Shown here one piece after another: positions 7,510 to 17,105 of a stretch of 64,000 nucleotides of DNA. How positions within the stretch are numbered: position 1 is the first letter of the stretch; each line of letters starts with the position of its first letter. The position numbers and the translations under genes are program-made. Source of the stretch: an uncultured Alistipes sp. (GTDB taxonomy: Bacteria > Bacteroidota > Bacteroidia > Bacteroidales > UBA932); the NCBI GenBank assembly GCA_900544175.1, contig UQUN01000009.1, positions 1 through 64,000 of the forward strand. The letters are read 5' to 3'. The notes below the pieces were generated by a model. It saw nothing but the letters and a program-made list of their open reading frames with translations, did not search any database and was not told the origin of the DNA.

Positions 7510-7608
7510 TAAAAATAATTCAATATACTGCCATGAAACAGCCTTTTTCATCACCACAAATTGTTACCGTATCACAATTTATTGATTATAAACAATTTCA
7601 CATATAGG

Positions 7609-8424
7609 CTACGGCAACAGTCCGAAGTTGTCCGCATCCATCCATGCAGGAAACTTCTCTCTGAAACGACGCAGCTCACGTATGTCCAGAGCCGCGCTCA
7701 GGAAACCTCCTCCCGATCCTGTGAGGCCATCCTCATGGAAAATTCCTACGGAACGGCCCTTATAGTCTATTATGAGAGAATTACCGCTGTAACTGTCTTC
7801 AGGACTGTTTCCTACTCTGTTGCAGAAAGCAAACCAGCACTGGTTTTCCACGGCCCTGGCATACGCCAGTACAGAAGCCGCTCCAACCCTGGAAGAAGGC
7901 CATGAGGCAACATTCAGCATCAAGTCGTAATCATTGAGCGGAGTACGCCTGGTCCACACCGGGAAACGCAGGTCATAGCATACATTGAGACCTATCCTCC
8001 AACCAAGATACGACACGACTTTCGGGCTGTTTCCTGGAGTGAACACATCGTTCTCACCACTCATCCTGAAAAGATGCCGTTTATCATAATGTTCTGTCCT
8101 GCCGTCCGGCAATACCATATACATCCGGTTGTACACCCTGCCTCCGGAAGACACCGGCACAGAGCCTGTCACAGCCGACCGGGATGAGACCGCCAGAGAC
8201 CGCATCCATTTCAATGCAGGACCGTCCTCTGTCTCGGCAAACGCCGTATTTGAAGTAAAACCTGTAGTGAAGAATTCCGGCAGCACTATCATATCCGGCC
8301 TCATGTCTTCCCGGCATCCTGTCAGATACCCGGATATGAAACGGTGCAGGCGGGTCATGTTCTCCAATGGGGACTCCCATTGCATCCCACACTGGCACAG
8401 GACAATATTCAGTATTTCTTTCAT
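7609..8424 (-). CDS. Omega-amidase, carbon-nitrogen hydrolase family
   Basis: The 271-residue protein shows the nitrilase-superfamily triad: Glu in VLPEFFTTGF (about residue 50), Lys in HYDKRHLF (about 130) and Cys in LNVCYDLRFPVW (about 160). Residues around the Cys (CYDLRFPVW) are those of the YafV/NIT2-type omega-amidases, which convert 2-oxoglutaramate or 2-oxosuccinamate to the oxoacid and ammonia, a repair step after glutamine transamination. Cytoplasmic; no signal peptide. ATG at 8424 is preferred to the GTG one codon upstream. It is divergently arranged with the glycosyltransferase gene. Confidence 0.85.
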   Translation of the reverse strand: MKEILNIVLCQCGMQWESPLENMTRLHRFISGYLTGCREDMRPDMIVLPEFFTTGFTSNTAFAETEDGPALKWMRSLAVSSRSAVTGSVPVSSGGRVYNRMYMVLPDGRTEHYDKRHLFRMSGENDVFTPGNSPKVVSYLGWRIGLNVCYDLRFPVWTRRTPLNDYDLMLNVASWPSSRVGAASVLAYARAVENQCWFAFCNRVGNSPEDSYSGNSLIIDYKGRSVGIFHEDGLTGSGGGFLSAALDIRELRRFREKFPAWMDADNFGLLP

Positions 8425-8502
8425 CACAGAACGGATTTGTCAAAATCTTGCAACTCTAACGGCACTGGCCGCTCAATTACTGCCGGCACCTAATTAATGA
8501 AT

Positions 8503-8536
8503 TTTGGCCCAAGATAGCAATATTTTTCTACCTTTG
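8503..8536 (+). promoter_or_regulatory. Promoter for the mannosyltransferase-pyrC pair
   Basis: TTTG at 8503-8506 and TACCTTTG at 8529-8536 are separated by 22 bases, close to the Bacteroidota TTTG / TAnnTTTG promoter pattern (usually 19-21). The ATG follows 24 bases after the -7 box. Confidence 0.6.
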
Positions 8537-8559
8537 TATGAATATAGACTGATTCTGAC

Positions 8560-9306
8560 ATGGAACACCGCAAGATAGTGATAATACCCACATACAACGA
8601 GAAGGAGAACATAGAGAGAATGATCCGGAAAGTCATGTCCATGCAAGGCGGATACCATATTCTTATCGTAGACGACGGTTCTCCTGACGGCACAGGGACT
8701 ATTGTCAAGGGCCTGCAGGACGAATACTCCGAGTCCCTCTTCATTATCGAGCGTGAGGGCAAGCTCGGGCTCGGCACCGCATACATCGCCGGATTCCGTT
8801 GGTGCCTGGATCACGGATACGACTACATATTCGAGATGGACGCCGATTTCTCGCACAACCCTGATGATCTGGCAAGACTGTACAGTGCCTGCGCTGAAGA
8901 CGGTGCGGACATGTCCATCGGCTCACGCTACGTAAAAGGCATTGCTGTCAGAGACTGGCCGCTCAGCCGTATCCTGATATCATACGGAGCCTCCTACTAT
9001 GTCCGTACAATATTGGGCATGAAAGTGTTCGACTCCACTGCAGGATTCGTTTGCTATAGCCGAAAGGTACTGGAGACCATCTATTTAGACAAAATACACA
9101 TGAAAGGATACGGCTTCCAGATAGAGATGAAGTACAACGCATGGAAACTTGGCTTCACAATCAAGGAGGTCCCCATCATATTCGTAGACCGCAAGGAGGG
9201 CAGGTCAAAGATGAGCAGTTCCATTTTCGGCGAAGCATTCAGAGGAGTCATAGCCCTTAAATTCAGAAGAATAACACCAAATACCAACAACAAACAGACA
9301 TGTTGA
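8560..9306 (+). CDS. Polyprenol monophosphomannose synthase-like glycosyltransferase
   Basis: The 248-residue GT2-family enzyme has IIPTYNEKENIERMI at the N-terminus, VDDGSPDGTG (nucleotide-sugar binding) near residue 45 and EMDADFSHNPDDL (DxD metal site) near residue 90, plus GSRYVKG. These match dolichol/polyprenol-phosphate mannosyltransferases that move mannose from GDP-mannose to a lipid carrier at the cytoplasmic face of the membrane. There is no C-terminal membrane domain, so it is the short soluble type. The stop overlaps the start of the dihydroorotase gene by 7 bases, indicating a coupled pair that I know from other Bacteroidota. Confidence 0.88.
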   Translation: MEHRKIVIIPTYNEKENIERMIRKVMSMQGGYHILIVDDGSPDGTGTIVKGLQDEYSESLFIIEREGKLGLGTAYIAGFRWCLDHGYDYIFEMDADFSHNPDDLARLYSACAEDGADMSIGSRYVKGIAVRDWPLSRILISYGASYYVRTILGMKVFDSTAGFVCYSRKVLETIYLDKIHMKGYGFQIEMKYNAWKLGFTIKEVPIIFVDRKEGRSKMSSSIFGEAFRGVIALKFRRITPNTNNKQTC

Positions 9307-10664
9307 AGACTCTCATAAAAGATATCGCCATAGTAAACGAGGGCAGGACTGCCGCAGGCAGTGTCCTGATAGAAGGCCGCAGGATAGGCAGGGTCATCCA
9401 TGCATCAGATCCGGATTACGGAGAACAGCTCAGAACAGCCGCTGCGGAAGCGGACGATATCATAGAAGGCGGACATGACGCTTGTCTGCTGCCAGGAGTC
9501 ATTGACGATCAGGTTCATTTCCGCGAGCCAGGAGCCACTCACAAGGGATGCATAGCCTCAGAAAGTGCGGCAGCCGTCTTGGGAGGAACCACTTCATTCA
9601 TGGACATGCCGAACAACAACCCGCCTGCGGTCACATTAGACGCACTTGAGGAAAAATACGGGATTGCGGAACACGATTCATACGCCAACTATTCTTTCTA
9701 CATTGGAGCCACAAATGACAATATAGACGAACTTCGTCACGCAGACAGCCACCACATATGCGGCATAAAGGTATTCATGGGCTCGTCCACAGGAAACATG
9801 CTTGTAGACTCAGAGCAGGCACTCGAGGATATATTCTCCATTAAGCACATGCTCATCGCCACCCATTGCGAGGACGAGACCACAGTCCGCCTCAATCTGG
9901 AAAAGGCAAAGGCAAAGTACGGCGAGGCCCGCATACCGTTCAGTGCGCACCCCAGGATCCGCAGCCGGCAGGCATGCCTGATGTCATCGGCAAAAGCAGT
10001 AGAACTGGCAGAAAGACACGGTACCAGACTGCACATACTTCACGTCAGCACTGCAGACGAGCTGAAAATGATTGCTGATGCCAGAAAGAGCCACCCGGGG
10101 ATAAGCGCCGAGGTGTGCGTCCACTATATGTGGTTTGACAACAGGGACTACGACAGATACGGGTCTTTCATAAAATGCAATCCGGCCATAAAGGAGCCTT
10201 CTGACCGCGATGCCATTACGGCTGCCGTCCGTGACGGACTTGTCCAGGCCGTCGCCACGGACCATGCCCCTCATCTCCTGCGCGAAAAACAGCAGGACTA
10301 TCTGCACTCCCCCTCGGGCCTGCCCACTGTCCAGCATTCACTGCAGATGATGCTCCAACTGGCAGAACAAGGACATTTCTCCATGGAACAGGCCGTACGG
10401 ATGATGTCCCATTCCCCGGCAGATCTTTTCCGGACAGACCGCAGAGGATATATTCGCGAAGGGTACTGGGCTGATTTGGTCATTGTTCGCAGGAGACCGT
10501 TCACAGTATCCAAAGAGAATACAGCATACCGTTGCGGCTGGTCTCCGCTCGAAGGCGTCACATTTGACTGGACAGTCACCGACACATTCGTCAACGGCGC
10601 ACAAGTCGTCAGGGACAGTCGGCTGACCGGCCTGCGCTCTCCAATGCGCCTGCACTTTCGCTGA
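9300..10664 (+). CDS. pyrC: Dihydroorotase, class I type
   Basis: The 454-residue amidohydrolase carries LLPGVIDDQVHFREPGATHK, where the His-x-His metal motif of most family members reads Gln-Val-His, then TSFMDMPNNNPP, IKVFMGSSTGNM, IATHCEDE, LHILHVSTADEL and VATDHAPHL, the remaining metal ligands and substrate loops. It should close carbamoyl-aspartate to dihydroorotate in pyrimidine synthesis in the cytoplasm. The first His being Gln is, as far as I remember, common in Bacteroidota copies, but a hydantoinase or allantoinase-like activity cannot be excluded from sequence alone. Start overlaps the glycosyltransferase stop. Confidence 0.86.
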   Translation: MLKTLIKDIAIVNEGRTAAGSVLIEGRRIGRVIHASDPDYGEQLRTAAAEADDIIEGGHDACLLPGVIDDQVHFREPGATHKGCIASESAAAVLGGTTSFMDMPNNNPPAVTLDALEEKYGIAEHDSYANYSFYIGATNDNIDELRHADSHHICGIKVFMGSSTGNMLVDSEQALEDIFSIKHMLIATHCEDETTVRLNLEKAKAKYGEARIPFSAHPRIRSRQACLMSSAKAVELAERHGTRLHILHVSTADELKMIADARKSHPGISAEVCVHYMWFDNRDYDRYGSFIKCNPAIKEPSDRDAITAAVRDGLVQAVATDHAPHLLREKQQDYLHSPSGLPTVQHSLQMMLQLAEQGHFSMEQAVRMMSHSPADLFRTDRRGYIREGYWADLVIVRRRPFTVSKENTAYRCGWSPLEGVTFDWTVTDTFVNGAQVVRDSRLTGLRSPMRLHFR

Positions 10665-10859
10665 TTAAGGAAATTCCACTTGACAAGCCCTAATCATTAC
10701 CGTCAAATACCTGCGACAGACAAGGCAATATCTTCCGAATTCGGATACTTGAGAAACCAACCGATATCACTCCATTTTCAGACACGACAGTCCCGATGCG
10801 ACAAAATTGAAACGCCGGTGCACCTTGTCAAATTGCATATCTGGTTATCAACGAGTTGC
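10665..10859. other. Intergenic region, nothing supported
   Basis: This is part of the 367-base gap between the convergent pyrC and tex genes. A frame stays open across most of the gap on the plus strand but begins with TTG, has low-complexity composition and matches nothing, so I do not call a gene. No repeats besides the terminator hairpin that follows. Confidence 0.5.
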
Positions 10860-10906
10860 AAAAAACACTGCACATTTGCCCCGTTTCAAACCGGCCAAAT
10901 GTGCAG
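10860..10906 (-). terminator. Terminator downstream of tex
   Basis: CTGCACATTTG (10868-10878) and CAAATGTGCAG (10896-10906) form an 11-base-pair stem with a GC-rich loop. On the minus strand the stem is followed by TGTTTTTTG, a T-run as expected for a terminator of tex, whose stop lies 126 bases upstream. Confidence 0.7.
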
Positions 10907-11031
10907 CATACAGTCACAATATCCTGATTACAAATTACTCTCTTCTGTATACCGCACCGCTGCTTCCAAAAATTCACGGTGGGTAGGAATGTTTGTAGAA
11001 TATACGCATCCAAGCACTAACGAATAGCCGG

Positions 11032-13197
11032 TCAGTTGATGAGCTCAAGGGCGATGCGGCCACGCTTTAGATCCACTTCCACAACACGGACACGGACATG
11101 CTGGTGTACCTTGAGTACATCGGAGGGACGGGCTACCCGGCAACGACGGCCGTCAGGGCCTGCGGCACCCATACGTGAGACGTGGATCAGGCCGTTCTGC
11201 TTGATGCCGAAGTCCACGAAGGCTCCGAAGTCGGTCACATTGGTCACTATGCCCGGCAGTTCCATACCGGCGTGAAGATCCTCTATCGTATGAATATCCT
11301 CCGCAAACTCCAGCACCTTATAAGATGCACGCGGGTCCCGGCCAGGCTTGTCCAGTTCCTGCATGATGTCGGTCAGGGTCGGCATGCCCACTTCCTCCGA
11401 CACATAGGATTTCAAGTCTATAGAATCACGCAGATCCTTGCGGGCAATCAGTTCGGCCACATCCACACCGGCATCGGCAGCCATTTTCTTCACCAATGCA
11501 TACCTCTCCGGATGCACTGCCGTATTGTCTAACGGGTCAGCCGCCCCGGGTATGCGCAGGAAGCCAGCACACTGCTCGAAAGCCTTCTCCCCCAACCTTT
11601 TTACATGAAGCAGATCCCGGCGCGATGCAAATGCCCCGTGCTCGTCCCGGTACTCCACAATGTTGCGGGCCATGGCAGGTCCGACACCGGACACATATGA
11701 CAGCAGATGCCGGGAAGCGGTATTGAGATTGACCCCCACATTGTTGACACAGTTCTCCACCACCTCGTCCAGACGCTCTTTCAGCAGAGTCTGGTCCACA
11801 TCGTGCTGATACTGCCCAACTCCTATCGACTTGGGGTCTATCTTAACCAGCTCGGCCAGCGGGTCCATGATGCGCCGTCCTATGGACACCGCTCCGCGCA
11901 CGGTCACATCATACTCCGGAAACTCCTCCCTGCCGACCTGAGAGGCCGAATAGACCGATGCCCCGTCCTCGCTCACCGAATAGACGCGAACACTCTCCGG
12001 CAGGGCTATCTTCTTGACAAACGCCTCTGTCTCGCGGCCTGCCGTGCCGTTGCCGATGGCTATCACCTCTATCTTGTAAGTCTCCACCATATTGGATATC
12101 TTCTTCATCGCCATGGTGCGCTCGTTGCGCGGCGGATGCGGAAATATCGTGTCGTTGTGAAGCAGCGCCCCCTGCGCATCCAGACAGACCACCTTGCAGC
12201 CGGTACGGAAACCTGGGTCTATGGCCAGCACCCGTTTCTGCCCGAGAGGCGGGGCCATCAGGAGCTGCCTCAGATTGTCCCCGAAGACGCGTATCGACTC
12301 TATGTCGGCCCTTTCCTTTGCCGCCTTCAGGGTCTCGTTCTCAATCGAGGGATGCAGCAGACGTTTGAATGAGTCCTCCACGGCGTAGTCTATCTCCAAT
12401 GCCGCAGCGTCGGAAGGAGATGGCTTGCCGCGCATCACGGTAGAGTATATCCTGTCCAATGTACGTTCCTTGTCCACATCCACCTTAACGCTCAGGATAC
12501 CTTCGCGCGATCCCCGAAGCACTGCCAGCACCCTGTGAGACGGCGCACGGGATATATCCTCGGCAAAATTGAAATAATTCCGGTACTTCGAGGCCTCCTC
12601 GCTCTCCTGATCCACCCCCGAGGCCACATGGGCAGACAGCCGACCGTACTTCGAGTAACTGCGCCGCATCATCTCCCTCACCGGCACAGACTCGGAAATC
12701 CATTCAGCCATAATGTCCCGGGCCCCGGAAAGAGCTTCCTCGGAAGACGGTACGGCATCATTGAGGAATTTTCCCGCCTCAGCGGCAGGATCCTTTACCT
12801 TGCAGGCAAATACAGCCGCAGCCAAAGGCTCCAGTCCCTTCTCCCGCGCCACGGAAGCCTTGGTCCGCCGCTTGGGCCGGTAAGGCAGATAAATATCCTC
12901 CAGAGCCACAGGATCGAGACACTCCTTGATCCGCTTTTCCAACTCCGGAGTCAGTTTCTCCTGCGCAGCAATGGTCTCGAGGACCGAGGCCTTGCGTTTC
13001 TCCAGCTCCTCGAATTTCGCGCTGTAGTGCTTGATCTCAGCCACCTGTGCCTCATCCAGACCACCGGTGCGCTCCTTCCGGTAACGCGAGATGAAAGGCA
13101 CGGTCGCCCCCTCCGTTATCAGTTCGATACAATGCTCCACCCTCCAGGGCGCTACGGACATAAGTTCCGCGATATGATTGACATACAGACTTTCCAT
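11032..13197 (-). CDS. tex: Tex-type S1 RNA-binding protein
   Basis: The 721-residue protein has the Tex architecture: an N-terminal helical region (VPFISRYRKERTGGLDEAQV), a YqgF/RNase-H-like domain (KRVLAIDPGFRTGCKVVCLD near residue 325), helix-hairpin-helix segments (HLLSYVSGVGPAMARNIVEY) and a C-terminal S1 domain (GIVTNVTDFGAFVDFGIKQN). Tex is a cytoplasmic nucleic-acid-binding protein linked to transcription and RNA turnover, with no firmly assigned catalytic activity. Length is slightly below the usual 720-780 and all domains are present. It stands alone, followed by its own terminator. Confidence 0.93.
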   Translation of the reverse strand: MESLYVNHIAELMSVAPWRVEHCIELITEGATVPFISRYRKERTGGLDEAQVAEIKHYSAKFEELEKRKASVLETIAAQEKLTPELEKRIKECLDPVALEDIYLPYRPKRRTKASVAREKGLEPLAAAVFACKVKDPAAEAGKFLNDAVPSSEEALSGARDIMAEWISESVPVREMMRRSYSKYGRLSAHVASGVDQESEEASKYRNYFNFAEDISRAPSHRVLAVLRGSREGILSVKVDVDKERTLDRIYSTVMRGKPSPSDAAALEIDYAVEDSFKRLLHPSIENETLKAAKERADIESIRVFGDNLRQLLMAPPLGQKRVLAIDPGFRTGCKVVCLDAQGALLHNDTIFPHPPRNERTMAMKKISNMVETYKIEVIAIGNGTAGRETEAFVKKIALPESVRVYSVSEDGASVYSASQVGREEFPEYDVTVRGAVSIGRRIMDPLAELVKIDPKSIGVGQYQHDVDQTLLKERLDEVVENCVNNVGVNLNTASRHLLSYVSGVGPAMARNIVEYRDEHGAFASRRDLLHVKRLGEKAFEQCAGFLRIPGAADPLDNTAVHPERYALVKKMAADAGVDVAELIARKDLRDSIDLKSYVSEEVGMPTLTDIMQELDKPGRDPRASYKVLEFAEDIHTIEDLHAGMELPGIVTNVTDFGAFVDFGIKQNGLIHVSRMGAAGPDGRRCRVARPSDVLKVHQHVRVRVVEVDLKRGRIALELIN

Positions 13198-13216
13198 ACA
13201 ATTAATGATTTATATT

Positions 13217-14983
13217 TCAGTCGCAGGATACTTCCTGCAGCCGCTTGCGGTAAGAGGAGAAAATCTTTGATTTGGAGACAAATCCTATATACTTGCCGTC
13301 CTCGTCCACCACCGGGAGATTCCAAGCCTTGGTCCTGTCGAATTTTTCCATCACCGTATCCATCCTGTCGGTAACACGCACCATGGCAGGCGCGCTCCTC
13401 ATCAACGAATACAGCCTGACAGTATCATAACGGTCCTTGTCGAACATTATCTCACGGATATCATCAAGACCTATGTAGCCCCTGTATATCCCGTTGTCAT
13501 CGACTACCGGATACAGATTGCGGCTGGACTTGGCCACCACTTTCACCAGATCCCCGAGCGTCTGTCCCAATCTCACGGTCTTGAAATCCGTCTCCACAAG
13601 GTCGGATGTATGCAAGAGAGTCAGTACGGCCCGGTCGCTGTTGTGGGTAATCAGGTCACCGCTTTTCGCCAGACGCTTCGAGTATATGGAAAACGGCTCG
13701 AAGGCTCTCATCGTCGCGAAAGATATGGTTGAAACAATGATAAGCGGCAACAACAGAGAGTAGCCCCCGGTTATCTCCGCAATAAGGAAAATGGCGGTCA
13801 TAGGAGCCTGCATCACACCGGCCATCAGCCCGGCCATACCCACAAGTGCGAAATTGGCCTCTGGAATAAGGTGGAATCCCATCAGATTGATGGTTCTGGC
13901 AAGAATGAAACCTGCTATCCCGCCTACAATCAGCGTAGGTCCGAAAGTGCCACCCACCCCGCCTCCGGCATTGGTGAACGACATGGCGAACACCTTGAGT
14001 ACAAGCACGAGAGTAAAATATATAGGAATAACCCATTTGTGCTGGAATATGGACGCAAAGACAGAATTATCCAGAACGCTGTCAGGATGTCCCTGAAGCA
14101 TATGTCCCAGGGAATCGTAGCCCTCCCCGAACAGAGGTGGGAAAAGGAATATAAGCAGACCTAACATTGAGGCGCATATCGCCCAACGTCTGAAGGGATT
14201 GGTTATCTTCTTGATACGGTCCTCCAAAGCCAGCGTTGTCCTAAGGAAATACAATGAGACGAAACCGCACAGGATACCCAGGAATATGTAGTACGGGATA
14301 TTGCCCATGGCGAAAGCATCCACAGTACTGGTGAAAGGCACTTCCCTGCCCAAGAACAAGTACGACACAGTAGTAGCCGTCACAGAAGACAACAGCAGGG
14401 GCAGTATGGATGACATCGAGATGTTGAACAGCAGTATCTCCAGCGTGAACAGGATACCTGCCATCGGGGCCTTGAATATACCGGCTACAGCTCCGGCCGC
14501 CCCGCAGCACAGGAGAATGGTCATCTGACGGTAGGATAGCCCGAGAGTACGGGCGACATTGGAACCGATGGCCGCACCCGTATACACTATCGGAGCCTCC
14601 GCTCCTACAGAACCTCCAAAACCGATCGTCACTGAACTCGAAAGTATGGAAGACCACATATTGTGGCCGCGTATCCGGGAGTTGTTACGGGATATTGCAA
14701 ACAGCACCTTGGTTACCCCGTGCCCGATATCGTCCTTTACAATGTATCTTACGAAAACCAGCGACAGAAGCATGCCTGCTCCCGGATACACAAGAAGAAG
14801 AAGATTGTTCCACGATGCATTGAACCATCCGGTGAGCAGGCCACCTATGAGTTCGACAAGTTTCTTCAGGATGACAGCCGCCGCGCCGCTGCCGAGACCG
14901 ACAATGACAGCCAGTATCATCATCAGCCTCTGCTCCGGCTGACGTTTCAGCCAGATAAGAGGTCTAATCGTCCATCTGGTCAT
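13217..14983 (-). CDS. ClC-type chloride channel/transporter with CBS domains
   Basis: A polytopic membrane protein with the ClC signatures: GFGGSVGAEAPIVYTGAAIG (about residue 115), in which the Glu corresponds to the gating Glu of GREGP, and GGVGGTFGPTLIVGGIAGF (about residue 345). Two CBS domains follow from about residue 455 (LYPVVDDNGIYRGYIGLDDI and NLPVVDEDGKYIGFVSKSKI), which bind adenine nucleotides in related proteins. It moves chloride across the inner membrane, as channel or proton-coupled exchanger. I prefer ATG 14983 (MTRWTIRPLIWLKRQ), which overlaps the upstream gene by 20 bases; an ATG at 15010 would add 9 residues. Probably translationally coupled to that gene. Confidence 0.9.
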   Translation of the reverse strand: MTRWTIRPLIWLKRQPEQRLMMILAVIVGLGSGAAAVILKKLVELIGGLLTGWFNASWNNLLLLVYPGAGMLLSLVFVRYIVKDDIGHGVTKVLFAISRNNSRIRGHNMWSSILSSSVTIGFGGSVGAEAPIVYTGAAIGSNVARTLGLSYRQMTILLCCGAAGAVAGIFKAPMAGILFTLEILLFNISMSSILPLLLSSVTATTVSYLFLGREVPFTSTVDAFAMGNIPYYIFLGILCGFVSLYFLRTTLALEDRIKKITNPFRRWAICASMLGLLIFLFPPLFGEGYDSLGHMLQGHPDSVLDNSVFASIFQHKWVIPIYFTLVLVLKVFAMSFTNAGGGVGGTFGPTLIVGGIAGFILARTINLMGFHLIPEANFALVGMAGLMAGVMQAPMTAIFLIAEITGGYSLLLPLIIVSTISFATMRAFEPFSIYSKRLAKSGDLITHNSDRAVLTLLHTSDLVETDFKTVRLGQTLGDLVKVVAKSSRNLYPVVDDNGIYRGYIGLDDIREIMFDKDRYDTVRLYSLMRSAPAMVRVTDRMDTVMEKFDRTKAWNLPVVDEDGKYIGFVSKSKIFSSYRKRLQEVSCD

Positions 14984-15335
14984 TATCTGCCTGCAATTCC
15001 TCTGCCTCATCAGGGAACACTTCCCCGTCGAGTTCCGGTACTGTCGGATCCTCAGCTACATCCTCATCGAAAAGATCGCTTTCCGCCTTCTCGTAATCGT
15101 CTATGTTCACATCGATCTTCACAAGATATACCGCATCAGGTATCTCTACGGACACTGCATAAAAAAACGTGCCGTCCGGCTTGTCCACCTTAAATATATC
15201 TCCCATATAATCGGCATAGCCCCTGGGATACTTTTCCTTGAACGCCGCCTGAAGCTCAGGTGACATATTGTCATAACGGACTACGGCCCTTTTCTTTGGA
15301 TGTTGAGCCGAAGATGATCTTACATTCTGTGCCAT
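14964..15335 (-). CDS. Small acidic protein of unknown function
   Basis: A 123-residue protein with a basic start (QHPKKRAVVRYDNMSPELQ), a compact middle (YADYMGDIFKVDKPDGTFFY, then VEIPDAVYLVKIDVN) and a strongly acidic tail rich in Asp and Glu ending QADNDQMDD. No enzyme motif or membrane segment. I recall similar hypothetical proteins in Bacteroidales but no function. The start overlaps nothing; its end overlaps the ClC gene start, so the two are likely co-translated. The ATG at 15335 is chosen over a TTG three codons upstream. Confidence 0.6.
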   Translation of the reverse strand: MAQNVRSSSAQHPKKRAVVRYDNMSPELQAAFKEKYPRGYADYMGDIFKVDKPDGTFFYAVSVEIPDAVYLVKIDVNIDDYEKAESDLFDEDVAEDPTVPELDGEVFPDEAEELQADNDQMDD

Positions 15336-15365
15336 GTATTTCAATACCTATTAAAAACGGTGCAA

Positions 15366-17099
15366 TTATAATGCATTTTTTCTAAAAAAAAGAGATTTTT
15401 GGATTTTCTTTCCTGCCATGCTGCGTTCCACGAACACAGGCCGGCCGGACAGATCCTTTCCGGTATAGAACATCACCGAGGAGGCGGTCATGGGCGTAGG
15501 AGTGAAATCCTGCACCTGCTCAAGCTGTATTCCCCTGAGTTCCTTGTTCTTCGAGAGGGACTTCATATCCTGGAGGGTACATCCCGGATGCGAGGATATG
15601 AAATAGGGAACAATCCTGTAGGGCAGCTTCTCCCGGGCCGCGATCCTCGAGAACTCCCGCCTGAGGACGGAAAAGAGGGCGAAAGACGGCTTGGACATCA
15701 GCCTCAGTACGTGGTCCTCCGTATGCTCCGGGGCTACCTTGAACCATCCGGAGGTGTGCCTGGTCACCACCTCCCTCAGATACTGCTCCGAATACTCGTC
15801 GAGAAAGCCGTCCTTGTCCAGGAAAAGGTCGTAGCGGATGCCGCTGCCGACAAATGCCTTCCGTACCCCTGGGACGGCCGTAATGCGGCTGTACAGCTCC
15901 AGCAGGGCCTTGTGCGAATGCTCCATGTTGGGGCAGCGCGACGGGAAGAGGCAGGAAGGCCGGCTGCAGCGGGCACAGCGCGAGGCATCCCGTCCGCGAA
16001 GGCCGTACATATTGGCTGTAGGCGCACCCACATCCGAGATTATCCCCTTGAAATGCGGCATGGCCGTCAGGCGCTCCACCTCCGCCACTATCGACTCGGG
16101 GCTGCGGCTGCGGATAAATTTCCCCTGATGGGCGGCAATGGTGCAGAAAGAACAGCCTCCGAAGCACCCCCGGTGAATCGTCAGGGAGTTCTTTATCATC
16201 TCCCACGCCGGTATATCCTTGCCGCGGTAACGGGGATGCGGCTGCCGGGTAAAAGGCAGAGCGTAATAGGAATCCAGTTCATCTGTGGTCTCCGGAGGAA
16301 ACGGAGGGTTGACCTGGACATAGCCCCCGGGATAAGGCTCAATGAGGGTGGAGGCATGCAGGCGGTTGGCCTCCCGCTCCTCCACATTGAAGTCCTCGGC
16401 AAATGCGTCCTTGTCGCGGCAGACCCGTTCGTGGCCGTGCAGGACAATCGTATCCTCACCCGCTGCTGGGCATGGCCCGTTCGAGAAAAATGCGGTCTGA
16501 GGAATGTCTCTCAGGTCCTCACCGGCGGCAATGGCACGGGCGACGGCCACCACCGGCCTCTCCCCCATCCCGTAAATCAGGAGATCGGCCCCGCTGTCCA
16601 CCAGAACTGAGGGGAAAAGGCGGTCAGCCCAATAGTCATAATGTGTCAGACGGCGCAGGGAGGCCTCGATGCCTCCGATAACCACGGGCACATCGGGATA
16701 CAGACGCTTCAATATCCGCGTATATACGGTCACTGCATAATCCGGTCTGTGTCCGGCCTGACCTCCCGGTGTATAGGCATCATTGCTGCGCAGACGTTTG
16801 GCGGCAGTATAATGGTTGACCATGGAGTCCATGGCTCCGGAGTTTACTCCGAAAAACAGGCGCGGGACTCCAAACTTCCGGAAGTCCCGCAGGTCGTCCT
16901 GCCAGTTGGGCTGCGGCACTACGGCCACTCTCCATCCCTCCCTCTGAAGGATACGTGCAATCATCGCAGTACCGGAAGCCGGATGGTCGATGAATGCGTC
17001 GCCTGAAAAAAGTATGATGTCGATATAGTCCCATCCGAGTCTCTCCATCTCCTTGACAGAGGTGGGGAACATATAGGCGGACTGTCCTTGCTCCGTCAT
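15366..17099 (-). CDS. YgiQ-family radical SAM protein
   Basis: The 577-residue protein has the radical-SAM cluster motif CFGGCSFC (CxxxCxxC) near residue 315, preceded by a cobalamin-binding-like N-terminal domain with DIILFSGDAFIDHPA and by PVVIGGIEASLRRLTHYDYW, the hallmark of YgiQ proteins. C-terminal IQLEQVQDFTPTPMTASSVM is also typical. It should cleave S-adenosylmethionine using a 4Fe-4S cluster; the physiological substrate of YgiQ is not known. Length is normal for the short Bacteroidota form. It sits 6 bases downstream of argS in the same direction. Confidence 0.9.
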   Translation of the reverse strand: MTEQGQSAYMFPTSVKEMERLGWDYIDIILFSGDAFIDHPASGTAMIARILQREGWRVAVVPQPNWQDDLRDFRKFGVPRLFFGVNSGAMDSMVNHYTAAKRLRSNDAYTPGGQAGHRPDYAVTVYTRILKRLYPDVPVVIGGIEASLRRLTHYDYWADRLFPSVLVDSGADLLIYGMGERPVVAVARAIAAGEDLRDIPQTAFFSNGPCPAAGEDTIVLHGHERVCRDKDAFAEDFNVEEREANRLHASTLIEPYPGGYVQVNPPFPPETTDELDSYYALPFTRQPHPRYRGKDIPAWEMIKNSLTIHRGCFGGCSFCTIAAHQGKFIRSRSPESIVAEVERLTAMPHFKGIISDVGAPTANMYGLRGRDASRCARCSRPSCLFPSRCPNMEHSHKALLELYSRITAVPGVRKAFVGSGIRYDLFLDKDGFLDEYSEQYLREVVTRHTSGWFKVAPEHTEDHVLRLMSKPSFALFSVLRREFSRIAAREKLPYRIVPYFISSHPGCTLQDMKSLSKNKELRGIQLEQVQDFTPTPMTASSVMFYTGKDLSGRPVFVERSMAGKKIQKSLFFRKNAL

Positions 17100-17105
17100 G
17101 GCCAG

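Noticed and set aside
10680..11027. Open frame of 115 codons between pyrC and tex
   Set aside because: It begins with TTG, has no recognisable family or plausible ribosome-binding site, and spans the tex terminator hairpin, so it is most likely chance.
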